This document shows positions 24,924 through 32,872 of a DNA stretch of 64,000 bases, in pieces. The stretch's first letter is position 1, and each line of letters begins with the position of its first letter. The stretch is taken from assembly GCF_008386695.1 (NCBI RefSeq), contig NZ_VUOC01000002.1:1232481-1296480 (forward strand). The letters are read 5' to 3'. Both the position numbers and the translations under genes were made by a program. This stretch comes from Chitinophaga agrisoli (lineage in GTDB: Bacteria > Bacteroidota > Bacteroidia > Chitinophagales > Chitinophagaceae). A model generated the notes under the pieces. The model saw only the letters and a list, made by a program, of their open reading frames with translations. It was not told the DNA's origin and made no database searches.

Positions 24924-25150
24924 TATCAATGCAAAAAAACTGTTAAAGATGGTTGATTGAGCGCGGAATATACAGGAAATTATCACATCCGCATGGGGAT
25001 ATTGTACGAGTGGTAAGCGGGCATGGAGAGGCTTACGGGCTAACAAACGGCCTTAATAAACAGGGCTCAGGGGTGCAGGATGACTGCACTATACGGGGCG
25101 CCGCCAGGTAAGGTCAGCGGCGCGGGTTACGGCTATACGGTCCAGGTGGG

Positions 25151-25807
25151 CTATACGGTTGGAGCTACAGCCAGGTACTGGTGAAACCAGTCTGTGGTAG
25201 CTTCCATGACCACATCCATGGCCTGTCCTTCTACGAACATCTGCCCGGCGCCGGCTATCTCCAGCAATTGTTTGGGGCATTGCAGGTGCTCAAAGGCGGA
25301 GCGGTTGTGTTTTAGCACGTGATGGTCCATACTCCCGGCTATCAGCAGCGTAGGCGCTTCTATCTCCGGCAACACATCCGTTACCAGGTCCGGGCTGCCG
25401 CCGCGGCATACGATGGCCTGTACCTGCGGCCGTTGTGAGGCGGCTTTTAAAGCGGCGGCCGCGCCTGTGCCGGCGCCAAAATAGCCCATGCTCAGCTGCG
25501 CGGTGCGGGGATTGCTTTCCAGCCATTCTGTTACGGCCATCATGCGGTCTGTCAGCAGCTTAATGTCTACGCGCGTATAATAGTAGGCAATATCCTCCTC
25601 GTGGGTAAGCAGATCCAGGAGCAGGGTGCTATACCCCTCCTGCTGCAGTTGATAGGCTACTTTCTTATAACGTTTGCAAAACCGGCTGCGGCTGCTGGCG
25701 TGTGCAAAAATGACGATAGCATTGCTACCCTGAGGCAGCGTTAACTCTGCCTCGAGGGAAGCCCTCCCGACAGGTATCCTTACGGTATCATGAAAAAAGC
25801 GTTTCAT
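25151..25807 (-). CDS. Dienelactone hydrolase-like fold without Ser and His
   Basis: A 218-residue protein of the dienelactone-hydrolase-like alpha/beta fold. Framework motifs are kept (IVIFAHASSRSRF near 31-43, GYSTLLLDLLTHEE near 58-71, the acid in AGSMDHHV, Asp161). In family members I know, the nucleophile elbow reads GASTG and the base lies in a GAGH-like turn. Here they read GAGTG, with Gly113 for Ser, and GAGQM, with Gln189 for His. So two of three catalytic residues are missing. The -7 element TAGCTTTG ends 4 nt before the ATG. It stands alone, with no partner gene in view. Confidence 0.75.
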   Translation of the reverse strand: MKRFFHDTVRIPVGRASLEAELTLPQGSNAIVIFAHASSRSRFCKRYKKVAYQLQQEGYSTLLLDLLTHEEDIAYYYTRVDIKLLTDRMMAVTEWLESNPRTAQLSMGYFGAGTGAAAALKAASQRPQVQAIVCRGGSPDLVTDVLPEIEAPTLLIAGSMDHHVLKHNRSAFEHLQCPKQLLEIAGAGQMFVEGQAMDVVMEATTDWFHQYLAVAPTV

Positions 25808-25811
25808 ATAA

Positions 25812-25819
25812 CAAAGCTA
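25812..25819 (-). promoter_or_regulatory. -7 element of the hydrolase-fold gene, 4 nt from ATG
   Basis: TAGCTTTG on the minus strand, followed by 4 nt and the ATG at 25807, the same octamer and spacing as at the monooxygenase. Confidence 0.5.
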
Positions 25820-26130
25820 TGAAGTGTTGCCCTTTCGGGTAAATGACGGTGATCATACGGAAATATAATTCTCATCAGCAGGCGGCCGGTTATCAGGCGT
25901 ACCGGCACGTGGCCGTGTCTATAAACAGTATGCAGGTCCCTTTAAAACAATGTAAATGATTCTTATATATCTATAACCTTTAAACTGGTAAAAATGTTCG
26001 GAGATGGGGAAAAATCCAATGCCGGCGCGCTTATTTAGCAGCAGCGGTAATACCGCCTGGCCATCGTGGCACAAAATATGTAATTAATTTTTGCCCAACA
26101 GCTTAATCTTCACTCTAAACCTGTAATAAG
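25820..26130. other. Intergenic region without a recognisable gene
   Basis: The 323-nt gap between the hydrolase-fold gene and the response regulator. It holds the promoter of the former at its left end. Near the right end, AATTTTTG at 26086-26093 is a one-mismatch -7 candidate for the response regulator, and GCGGTAATACCGC near 26044 is a small palindrome. I see no coding sequence or RNA gene. Confidence 0.5.
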
Positions 26131-26553
26131 ATGAAGTCCGGTCCTATCATTATTATAGAAGACGACGCTGATGATAAAGCTATTATGGAAGATATTATAA
26201 GGGATCTGAACGTACGCAACCAGCTCATCTGGTTCAGCAACTGTGATGATGCCTGGCAATACCTGAAGGTTACCACAGAGCAGCCCTTTATCATCTTCAG
26301 CGATGTGAATATGCCACGGCAAAGCGGCATTGAATTCAAAAAGCAAATAGATACGGATGAGCACCTGCGGAAGAAAAGCATTCCCTTTATCTTCTATTCC
26401 ACCGCGGTGAACCAGCAGGCTGTAAATAAAGCCTATACAGAGATGACGGTACAAGGCTTTTTCCAGAAGCACAGCACATATGATACCATGAAAAATGATC
26501 TTAAACTGATCATTGACTACTGGACCGTTTGCAGGCACCCCAACACCATATAA
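26131..26553 (+). CDS. Stand-alone response regulator (receiver domain only)
   Basis: A 140-residue receiver domain with no output domain. The acidic cluster is EDD at 10-12, the phosphorylation site Asp58 in IFSDVNMP, the switch residue around FYSTAV (Ser90/Thr91), and the conserved Lys113 in FFQKHS. This is the CheY-like architecture common in Bacteroidota, where single-domain regulators act by protein contacts. No histidine kinase is nearby. It is convergent with the small lipoprotein gene at 26557, 3 nt away. Confidence 0.88.
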   Translation: MKSGPIIIIEDDADDKAIMEDIIRDLNVRNQLIWFSNCDDAWQYLKVTTEQPFIIFSDVNMPRQSGIEFKKQIDTDEHLRKKSIPFIFYSTAVNQQAVNKAYTEMTVQGFFQKHSTYDTMKNDLKLIIDYWTVCRHPNTI

Positions 26554-26556
26554 TAA

Positions 26557-26718
26557 TTATTTCCGTCCTCTCGTCACCAGGAAGATGATAAAGCCTATCA
26601 CGACGGCCACTATCAGTATGCCTGTCCATACGCCGGCCTTAAAGATACCGCCTATTACTTCGCAGCTGCTAAACATCATTGCCATTAAAACCATCATGCC
26701 ATAAGTAACCTGTTTCAT
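26557..26718 (-). CDS. Small lipoprotein with one transmembrane helix
   Basis: A 53-codon gene. The N-terminus MKQVTYGMMVLMAMMFSSC ends in a lipobox cysteine at residue 19, followed by EVIGGIFKAGVWTG and a hydrophobic helix ending VTRGRK. I recognise the C-E-V-I-G-G-I-F-K-A-G pattern as a small conserved protein in Bacteroidota, sometimes annotated as a phosphatidate cytidylyltransferase without support. It lies between the convergent response regulator and the MFS gene on the same strand. Function unknown. Confidence 0.75.
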   Translation of the reverse strand: MKQVTYGMMVLMAMMFSSCEVIGGIFKAGVWTGILIVAVVIGFIIFLVTRGRK

Positions 26719-26836
26719 AGATCATTGATTTGGTGATATAAACATGGTTTGCATATTCTATGCCGGTTTAAGGAACATGTATCAGCGCGCTATTACTATC
26801 GTTTATTGGGTAAATTCTTCTACAATCCGGAACTTA

Positions 26837-28426
26837 TTACTCAGGAGATAACCGCCTGGATCTTAAATACACCACGGTCCTGTTCAGGTAAGGAAACAGT
26901 GCGATCAGCAGCAGCGTGCCCACCAGCACTACGGCCATCCATTGATAATAATCCATGGCAAAACGAAGCTGCCCCTGGCCGTTAATGGCGTTTACCAGCA
27001 ATTTACCGGAGGCCCTGGCAGCCTTGCCGGGCAGCATACCCCTTGTTTGCAGTGCGCTTGCCTGTGCGCTCATTGTATGTAACACCGGGGAATCTATTTT
27101 GGTAAGATGATCCTGGAAAGCGTTGTAATGCCGGCTTCTTGAAAACAGCTCTGCGTAGTTGATGATGGCAATGCTTACACAAAAGCCCAGGTAACGCATC
27201 AGTAGCAACATAGCGGAAGCAGAAGGCCCCATCACCACCGGCACGGATGAAATCGTGTATACGATCGTAGGCGTCATGATCATCCCTACTCCTAAGCCCT
27301 GTACAAAAAGTGGGATGAAATATTTATCCGGATCTGCCTGCACATCAAACAAAAAGAACATATGCACATGAAAGACCAGCAACAATAAAAAGCCGGGCAG
27401 CCAGATATAACGGATCCGTTTTTGTAACAGGATCATACAGCAGGATATGATTGCGCCTGTTATCAGCCCTGCCATATTCAGCACGTTGATGTAGGATATA
27501 TGCATGGGATCAAAGCGTAACACGGTAGCAAAAAAACTGTTGGTGATACCGGACGCAAAGCGGCAGATGTACATCACAAAAAGCACCAGCAGCCCTATCT
27601 TGCAATTACGGAAACGGAATACGCCCAACTGCAGGTAAGGCCGTTTCAGGCTGCGCTGACGAAGCGTATACAATATGGCTAATCCCCCAACGGCCAGTGC
27701 GCTGTACCGGATCCGGAGATCTTCCAGCCAGTAATATTCCTGGCCATATATACATATATAACCAATAAGACAAAGCAGGGTACCATAAAGGGTAAAGCTC
27801 TGCCAGTCCAGCTGGTACAACGGGAACCGCACGTTAAGGCGCACATTGTTCATAGACAGCAGCAACAGGCACAGACAGGGCAGGTAAGAGAACACCGCCG
27901 CTTTATACACGGTATTGAAGTCATAAGCGTCAATCAGGTCTGCCGTCACCAGGTTGTTAAACGGCACTGTACATAACAGGATACAGAAAAACACGGAAAA
28001 GCCCACTTCCCTGGCGCGTTCACTGCGCAACCGGGTAAACATTAATGCCAGCGACAGGTTCACCACGCAGGAAAACAACATGCCCTGTATAAACCGTACC
28101 GGAAAAAAGATATACAGCTCATGGGTATAATAACATACCAGGCAGGCGATCATCTGCAGGAAAGTAAAGAGGATAAAATATTCCTTTGCCGCCAGGTAGC
28201 TGAAAAAACGGCGCTCCAGGCCGGCAAACCCGGCGTAGCCCGCATAGAACAATGCCACGCCAAATTGTATATCTGCCGGCTCGCCGCCATAATAACCCGC
28301 CGCCGCGTTGATGTTTGCCAGGGGCAGGAAAAAGAGCACGATACTGGGCAGGATCAGCACAAACAATATCACTTTCACCAGCCAGTCCGGCGCCCATTGG
28401 CGGAAGATGGGAATACCGTTAGTCAT
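26837..28426 (-). CDS. MFS transporter of a tripartite efflux system (EmrB-like)
   Basis: A 529-residue inner-membrane protein with about 14 hydrophobic spans, the size and topology of DHA2-type drug/proton antiporters. The segment VRFIQGMLFSCVVNLSLALMFTRLRSERAREVGFS fits the family A-loop region. It overlaps the HlyD gene by 8 bp and, with the TolC gene further upstream, forms a complete TolC-HlyD-MFS export operon. The substrate cannot be told; drugs, fatty acids or siderophores are common for such systems. Confidence 0.85.
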   Translation of the reverse strand: MTNGIPIFRQWAPDWLVKVILFVLILPSIVLFFLPLANINAAAGYYGGEPADIQFGVALFYAGYAGFAGLERRFFSYLAAKEYFILFTFLQMIACLVCYYTHELYIFFPVRFIQGMLFSCVVNLSLALMFTRLRSERAREVGFSVFFCILLCTVPFNNLVTADLIDAYDFNTVYKAAVFSYLPCLCLLLLSMNNVRLNVRFPLYQLDWQSFTLYGTLLCLIGYICIYGQEYYWLEDLRIRYSALAVGGLAILYTLRQRSLKRPYLQLGVFRFRNCKIGLLVLFVMYICRFASGITNSFFATVLRFDPMHISYINVLNMAGLITGAIISCCMILLQKRIRYIWLPGFLLLLVFHVHMFFLFDVQADPDKYFIPLFVQGLGVGMIMTPTIVYTISSVPVVMGPSASAMLLLMRYLGFCVSIAIINYAELFSRSRHYNAFQDHLTKIDSPVLHTMSAQASALQTRGMLPGKAARASGKLLVNAINGQGQLRFAMDYYQWMAVVLVGTLLLIALFPYLNRTVVYLRSRRLSPE

Positions 28427-29483
28427 GCTGCTGCTTTTTAGGGATGTACACGTTCACGTTCATCCCAACCTTTAGCACATCAATATCTTTACGGACGCCA
28501 TCTACACGGATGCGGACGGGTATACGCTGTACGATCTTTACATAGTTACCGGTAGAGTTATCGGGCGGCAGCAGGGAAAAGCTGGAACCGGTAGCCGGCG
28601 AGAGGGAGATAACGGTGCCTTTAAAATCCTGGTTGGGATAGGCGTCTGCAATGATCTTTACGGCATCACCTACACGCATATGCGCCACCTGCGTTTCTTT
28701 AAAATTGGCCACTACCCATTTGTCTGTTTCATTATTTACGATAAAGGCCAGCACTTCCCCCGCATTGATCATCTGGCCCGGCTCTACGGTCCGCCTTCCC
28801 ATACGGCCATCGTAGGCGGCGGTTACCACGGTATAGCTTACATCCAGTTTGTGCCGGTCCAGCAGGGATCTTAGCCGGGACAGGTCTGCCATCACTACTG
28901 TTTTCTCTGCCTGTATATCCTCTATCCGGGAAACGGCCGCACCGTAATTATCCTGCGCGGACTGGTATTCGCTGTTGTCTACGTCCAGGGTAGATTGTAC
29001 ATTCTCCAGCTGCTGCCGTGTGGCGGATTCCTCGTTGAACAGCTGCTGGTAACGGTCATATTCCAGCTGTTGTTTCCACACTTTGGCCTTACTGGCCGCT
29101 ATCTGGGCTTTTGCAGCGCCGGCGGTTTTCTCCAGCGTATGCGTATTGCTTTCCAGTACCTGCAGCTGCGCCATGGATTTTTGGATAGCGGCCTCCGTTT
29201 GGGCCTGCTGCAGGGTGTATTCCCGGTTATCGATCAACAGCAATGTGTCGCCTCTTTTCACCAGCTGATTCTCTTCAAATTTTACGGCTACGATAAACCC
29301 GCCGGCCCTGGCAATTACCGGGTTTACATATTCCTGTACCTGGGCGTCATTGGTTTCCTCATAGATATAGTAGGCCCATAAGGTACGTACGCCCCAGATG
29401 GTCAGTGCTATGATGACAAGACCCGCTATCCAGCCGGTGATCTGGGTGATGATCCGGTCTGTAACTGTGTATTTCTTTTTCAT
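28419..29483 (-). CDS. HlyD/EmrA family periplasmic adaptor
   Basis: A 354-residue membrane-fusion protein. One N-terminal helix (ITGWIAGLVIIALTIWGV) anchors it. The lipoyl/barrel halves are VNPVIARAGGFIVAVKFEENQLVKRGDTLLLID near 47-80 and VTAAYDGRMGRRTVEPGQMINAGEVLAFI near 216, separated by a long coiled-coil hairpin (120-215). PATGSSFSLLPPDNSTGNYVKIVQRIPVRI is the EmrA-type signature near the end. It bridges the MFS pump and the TolC channel encoded on either side: 5 nt after TolC and overlapping the MFS gene by 8 bp. Confidence 0.9.
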   Translation of the reverse strand: MKKKYTVTDRIITQITGWIAGLVIIALTIWGVRTLWAYYIYEETNDAQVQEYVNPVIARAGGFIVAVKFEENQLVKRGDTLLLIDNREYTLQQAQTEAAIQKSMAQLQVLESNTHTLEKTAGAAKAQIAASKAKVWKQQLEYDRYQQLFNEESATRQQLENVQSTLDVDNSEYQSAQDNYGAAVSRIEDIQAEKTVVMADLSRLRSLLDRHKLDVSYTVVTAAYDGRMGRRTVEPGQMINAGEVLAFIVNNETDKWVVANFKETQVAHMRVGDAVKIIADAYPNQDFKGTVISLSPATGSSFSLLPPDNSTGNYVKIVQRIPVRIRVDGVRKDIDVLKVGMNVNVYIPKKQQHD

Positions 29484-29488
29484 GATAA

Positions 29489-30805
29489 TTAAAGGATGCC
29501 TGTAATGTTTTGAAGCAGATAATATTTGTGCTGTGCTTTGATCCTGGCGGCAGCCAGCTCAAAGCGGGTCTGCAGCACCTGTATATCTGCGTCCAGCAGA
29601 TCGGTGATCAGGGATGTATGATTGAAATAGGTATTCCGCATGATACGCGCATTCTCTTCTGCCTGGGTCACATTCACTTCTGCTACGCTTATCTGGATCA
29701 AGGCTTCTTTGTAACGCAGGTATGCCTCTCTGACCTGTTGGCGTACTTTATCTTCCATATCCTTATGCGCGGTCTCTTCCCTTTCCAGCTCCAGCCGGGC
29801 GGCCCTCAGCTTGTGCGTGTTATGGTACAGGGCGGAGATGGGATACGAGACCTTTACCCCGCCTATGCCCAGCGAGTACCAGTAAGGATTGTATGGGTAC
29901 AGGAAGATCTGCGGATTGGCATAATAAAAATCCCCATAGATACCGGCCCTTGGGCGTGTATTGGCTTTTATCTGGCGCACGTGTATTTCGCTTAAAGCCG
30001 TTTCCTGTTCTGATACATGATAAGGGAAGGAGTGCCGGAGCGCATCTGTGAGCCATTGTTCATAAGGAATACCGGCGTCCTGGTCTGCCTGCAGGTCCAG
30101 GGGTTTTATCACCCGTTCATCCGGTTCGCCCATAATGATATTGAGCTTTTGCGTGGCGATGAGGATATCGTTCTCTATCTGTACCAGTGTAAGCTTGCGT
30201 TTGGAGAGGTCCAGCTCTACGCGCAGCACATCGCTTTTTAGCACGGTGCCGTGTTTGTAGAAGGCTTTGATCTCTGTGAGCTGTTTTTCCTGGTCTGCTA
30301 TATCCTTTATGATAAGCATGCGGAAAATAAAGGACTGTTGCAGCTCCAGGTACAGGGCGGCTGTTTTGTAGCGGATCTCTGATACCGCCTCATCCTCCCT
30401 GATCTGCGCAATCTGGTGCAGGGTCTTATCCTCCGCAATTTTCAGGTTGAGCTTATTACCGTTATAGATATCCAGGTAAAGGTCTGCCCCTACTTTATAC
30501 AGGGTATGGATCACTTCATGCTGGGTGGGATGGGAGAACAGGCCGTGCTCATAGATGGGGATATTGGTGGCTTTCTCCATACTGGCCATTACGCCCAATT
30601 CCGGGTAACGTTCTGTTTGGGCATCCCTGATCTCTTCGCCGGCAATACCGGTTGATAGTTTTTTGATCTCAATAAACCGGCTGTGGGCGGCTGCTTTTTG
30701 CCAGGCTTCCGGCAGGGATAGGGATAAAGTATCCTGTTGACTGTAGGTCCTGATGCTCACTGTCATCAGCAAGACCCAAAAAAAGACAATGTTTCGCTGT
30801 TCCAT
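29489..30805 (-). CDS. TolC family outer-membrane channel
   Basis: An exported protein of about 438 residues. I start at ATG 30805 (MEQRNIVFFWVLLMTVSIRTYS, a signal peptide) rather than the in-frame 30823. TolC-type helical hairpins are visible: LSLPEAWQKAAAHSRFIEIKKL, the alternating repeats ALYLELQQSF and HGTVLKSDVLRVELDLSKRKLTLVQIENDIL, and a second half with LELEREETAHKDMEDKVRQQVREAYLRYKEALIQ. It leads the efflux operon. A TAATTTTG -7 element at 30821-30828 gives a leader of roughly 8-10 nt. Divergent AraC regulator at 30909. Confidence 0.88.
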   Translation of the reverse strand: MEQRNIVFFWVLLMTVSIRTYSQQDTLSLSLPEAWQKAAAHSRFIEIKKLSTGIAGEEIRDAQTERYPELGVMASMEKATNIPIYEHGLFSHPTQHEVIHTLYKVGADLYLDIYNGNKLNLKIAEDKTLHQIAQIREDEAVSEIRYKTAALYLELQQSFIFRMLIIKDIADQEKQLTEIKAFYKHGTVLKSDVLRVELDLSKRKLTLVQIENDILIATQKLNIIMGEPDERVIKPLDLQADQDAGIPYEQWLTDALRHSFPYHVSEQETALSEIHVRQIKANTRPRAGIYGDFYYANPQIFLYPYNPYWYSLGIGGVKVSYPISALYHNTHKLRAARLELEREETAHKDMEDKVRQQVREAYLRYKEALIQISVAEVNVTQAEENARIMRNTYFNHTSLITDLLDADIQVLQTRFELAAARIKAQHKYYLLQNITGIL

Positions 30806-30820
30806 AATGTTATCGGGCAG

Positions 30821-30828
30821 CAAAATTA
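30821..30828 (-). promoter_or_regulatory. -7 element of the efflux operon
   Basis: TAATTTTG on the minus strand, 15 nt before the TolC ATG. It is an exact TAnnTTTG match. Confidence 0.45.
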
Positions 30829-30896
30829 TAGCAGCAGGGCTTGTCCTTTTTCGCCTAAATAGTCAATATGTTCATCATTCCGGCCAAATTAAAAAT

Positions 30897-30904
30897 TAAC
30901 TTTG
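30897..30904 (+). promoter_or_regulatory. -7 element of the AraC gene, 4 nt from ATG
   Basis: TAACTTTG, then 4 nt, then the ATG at 30909. The mRNA is probably leaderless. Confidence 0.5.
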
Positions 30905-30908
30905 GGGC

Positions 30909-31694
30909 ATGGGATTAATCGCTTCATTACCGGATATCAACAAACAGAAGAACGCGGTATTTGTGATGCATGAGAAGTCTGAAAAGCTGATCCCCCTGCA
31001 TACGCATACCAAGGGGCAGCTGAGTTATACAGAGGGCGGTATTGCTTATATCACCATCGATTACCATACCTATGTGGTGCCCGCCCGGCATTATTTCTGG
31101 ATCCCGGCCGGCATGACGCATGTGTTACGCGTTGGCCATTCTGCCACGGTGTTACGCTCCCTTTATTTTTATGATCATGATGATGACCGGCATCCTTTTT
31201 ACAGTCAGCTGGGTATCTACCCCGCCAGCGAGTTGCTGATACAGATGATCAATTATTCTGAGCGGTGGGATGGCCGTCATGTGACCAGCAAAGACGATAA
31301 TTTTGAGTTCCTGGTGGCATTAAAGAACCTGCTGCCGGAGCTGAATAACAAGGCGCTGCCCATTGTGCTGCCTATTACGGACGATGAGCAGATGCAGTCC
31401 ATCATCAAATACCTGGAGCAGAATATAGGGGAAAAACTAAGCCTTGAAAGTGTAAGCCGCCGGTTCAATATGAGTGAGCGGTCTATGTCCCGGTTATTCC
31501 AGGCCAATTTAAAGATCTCGTTCCTGCAGTATCTTAAAACCCTGCGGATGGTGAAGGCAATAGAGATGATCTTAAAAACAAACCGGCCGATAGGCGATAT
31601 CGCTTTCTCGGTCGGTTATAATACCATTGGTTCTTTCAGTGATACTTTCCGGGAGTTTACGCACTCACGCCCTTCGGATTTCCGGAAGGGTTAG
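30909..31694 (+). CDS. AraC family regulator of the efflux operon
   Basis: A 261-residue regulator. The N-terminal cupin-like sensor has LIPLHTHTKGQLSYTEGGIAYI and ARHYFWIPAGMTHVL. The C-terminal AraC DNA-binding domain has SLESVSRRFNMSERSMSRLFQANLKISFLQYLKTLRM and IGDIAFSVGYNTIGSFSDTFREFTHSRPSDFR, both helix-turn-helix units intact. It is divergent from the TolC-HlyD-MFS operon with about 100 nt between starts, the usual setup for a dedicated regulator (inference). Its last 38 bp overlap the convergent DoxX gene. Confidence 0.9.
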   Translation: MGLIASLPDINKQKNAVFVMHEKSEKLIPLHTHTKGQLSYTEGGIAYITIDYHTYVVPARHYFWIPAGMTHVLRVGHSATVLRSLYFYDHDDDRHPFYSQLGIYPASELLIQMINYSERWDGRHVTSKDDNFEFLVALKNLLPELNNKALPIVLPITDDEQMQSIIKYLEQNIGEKLSLESVSRRFNMSERSMSRLFQANLKISFLQYLKTLRMVKAIEMILKTNRPIGDIAFSVGYNTIGSFSDTFREFTHSRPSDFRKG

Positions 31695-32037
31695 TGCTTA
31701 GCTGGGCCAGTGTATAGCCGCCTATTGCCATTACCAGGTCACGCACGGCCACGTCCAGGTAATGCCCGCCTGCCAGCAGCTGCAATGCGATACAGATGAG
31801 CCAGGCCATTACCAGGTATCCACCCGGTTTAGGGCGTAGCAGCACCAGTACCCCGGCTATGATCTCAATTACGCCTACCACTTTCATAAAAACGGACGGA
31901 TCGATGGGGATCAACCCTTTATTCAGGTAATCTGCCCAGTTAGTGAGGAGGTTCGTAAATTTGTCTAAGCCGGCCACTATGGGTACTAATCCATAAGTAA
32001 GCTGCAGCGTCTTTTGAAGCTGTTTTAAGGTTGCCAT
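31657..32037 (-). CDS. DoxX family membrane protein
   Basis: A 126-residue protein with about four transmembrane helices; I start at ATG 32037 (MATLKQLQKTLQL) rather than at 32061. DoxX-like features are LTYGLVPIVAGLDKFTNLL and VFMKVVGVIEIIAGVLVLLRPKPGGYLVMAWLICIALQLL. DoxX members are small quinone-pathway or redox-linked membrane proteins, but the role is open. It shares a bidirectional ECF-type promoter region with the sigma factor at 32148. Its 3' end overlaps the AraC gene by 38 bp. Confidence 0.8.
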   Translation of the reverse strand: MATLKQLQKTLQLTYGLVPIVAGLDKFTNLLTNWADYLNKGLIPIDPSVFMKVVGVIEIIAGVLVLLRPKPGGYLVMAWLICIALQLLAGGHYLDVAVRDLVMAIGGYTLAQLSTNPSGNPKGVSA

Positions 32038-32060
32038 AATCAGTATTTTTAGTCTACCCA

Positions 32061-32090
32061 TTAGAGGAAACAGGGTGAAAAAGGTTACAA
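32061..32090 (-). promoter_or_regulatory. ECF-type promoter of the DoxX gene
   Basis: On the minus strand: TGTAACCTTTT (32089-32079), 13 nt, then TCTAA (32065-32061), then 23 nt to the ATG. The same elements and the same 13-nt spacing face the sigma factor gene. Confidence 0.65.
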
Positions 32091-32109
32091 AGTTTTTTTT
32101 GCCGGATGA

Positions 32110-32139
32110 TTGTAACCTTTTGCCGCTGCCTGCATCTAA
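32110..32139 (+). promoter_or_regulatory. ECF-type promoter of the sigma factor gene
   Basis: TGTAACCTTTT (32111-32121), 13 nt, then TCTAA (32135-32139), 8 nt before the ATG at 32148. The leading TTGTAACCTTTT is the exact complement of the DoxX-side arm. Confidence 0.65.
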
Positions 32140-32147
32140 AGACGTAT

Positions 32148-32789
32148 ATGACCATACAACCGGACATCATCACCAGCGACTACTCTGATGAGCAGCTGCT
32201 TGCCAGGATCCTGGGAGGCGAAAAAAAGCTTTTCGAAGTGATCATCCGCCGGTACAATCAGCGGCTGTACCGGGTAGGCATGTCTATCCTTGGCAACGAT
32301 ACGGAGGCGGAGGACGCCATGCAAACTGCTTATATCAGCGCCTATGAGCACCTGGCCCAGTTTGAGGGCCGTTCCTCACTGGCCACCTGGCTTACCAGGA
32401 TCATGATCAACCAATGCCATCAACAGCAACGCAAAACCCGCCCTGTTAACAGTAATGTTGAACCATCTGATAATTTTGTGAATATGCAGACACCGGCACA
32501 TGTTTTAGCTAATAAGGAGTTGAGCGCCGTTCTGGAGCAGGCCATTACCCGGCTGCCGGAAAAATACCGGCTTGTTTTTGTGTTACGGGAAATGGAGGAT
32601 ATGTCCGTAAGGGAAACCTCCGCCGCCTTAAATATAGAGGAAACGAATGTGAAGGTGCGGCTCAACCGGGCCAAGACCATGTTAAGGGAAAACCTGAACA
32701 GTTATATGAAGGATCATGTGTTCAGCTTCCATCTTAGCCGCTGTGATAAGGTGGTGCAACATGTAATGCAACACCTGGGAATTGTATAG
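32148..32789 (+). CDS. ECF sigma factor, probably autoregulated
   Basis: A sigma-70 family protein of 213 residues from ATG 32148 (MTIQPDIITSDYS); the in-frame 32106 start lies upstream of the promoter. Region 2 shows FEVIIRRYNQRLYRVGMSILGNDTEAEDAMQTAYISAYEHLAQFEGRSSLATWLTRIMINQC. Region 4 shows AITRLPEKYRLVFVLREMEDMSVRETSAALNIEETNVKVRLNRAKTML. It ends in a short tail of about 20 residues beyond region 4. No anti-sigma gene adjoins it. It and the divergent DoxX gene have matching promoters, so it probably activates both (inference). Confidence 0.9.
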   Translation: MTIQPDIITSDYSDEQLLARILGGEKKLFEVIIRRYNQRLYRVGMSILGNDTEAEDAMQTAYISAYEHLAQFEGRSSLATWLTRIMINQCHQQQRKTRPVNSNVEPSDNFVNMQTPAHVLANKELSAVLEQAITRLPEKYRLVFVLREMEDMSVRETSAALNIEETNVKVRLNRAKTMLRENLNSYMKDHVFSFHLSRCDKVVQHVMQHLGIV

Positions 32790-32872
32790 GTAAGCGCCTC
32801 TTTGCCGCCCCTTTCTATAAATTTCTCCCCGCCCCTTTTTTTAGCCCCGGAAATTCCCTAAAATTGGGGGGC

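Noticed and set aside
24924-25046. An N-terminal extension of the S9 peptidase from the in-frame start at 25046.
   Set aside because: The upstream 41 codons lack signal or domain features, while the ATG at 24923 starts a clean signal peptide.
25089-25280. A minus-strand open frame that runs past the hydrolase-fold stop codon, with an 11-bp direct repeat GGCTATACGGT.
   Set aside because: It is a different frame of the hydrolase gene's end with no start of its own; the short repeat is not enough to call a functional element.
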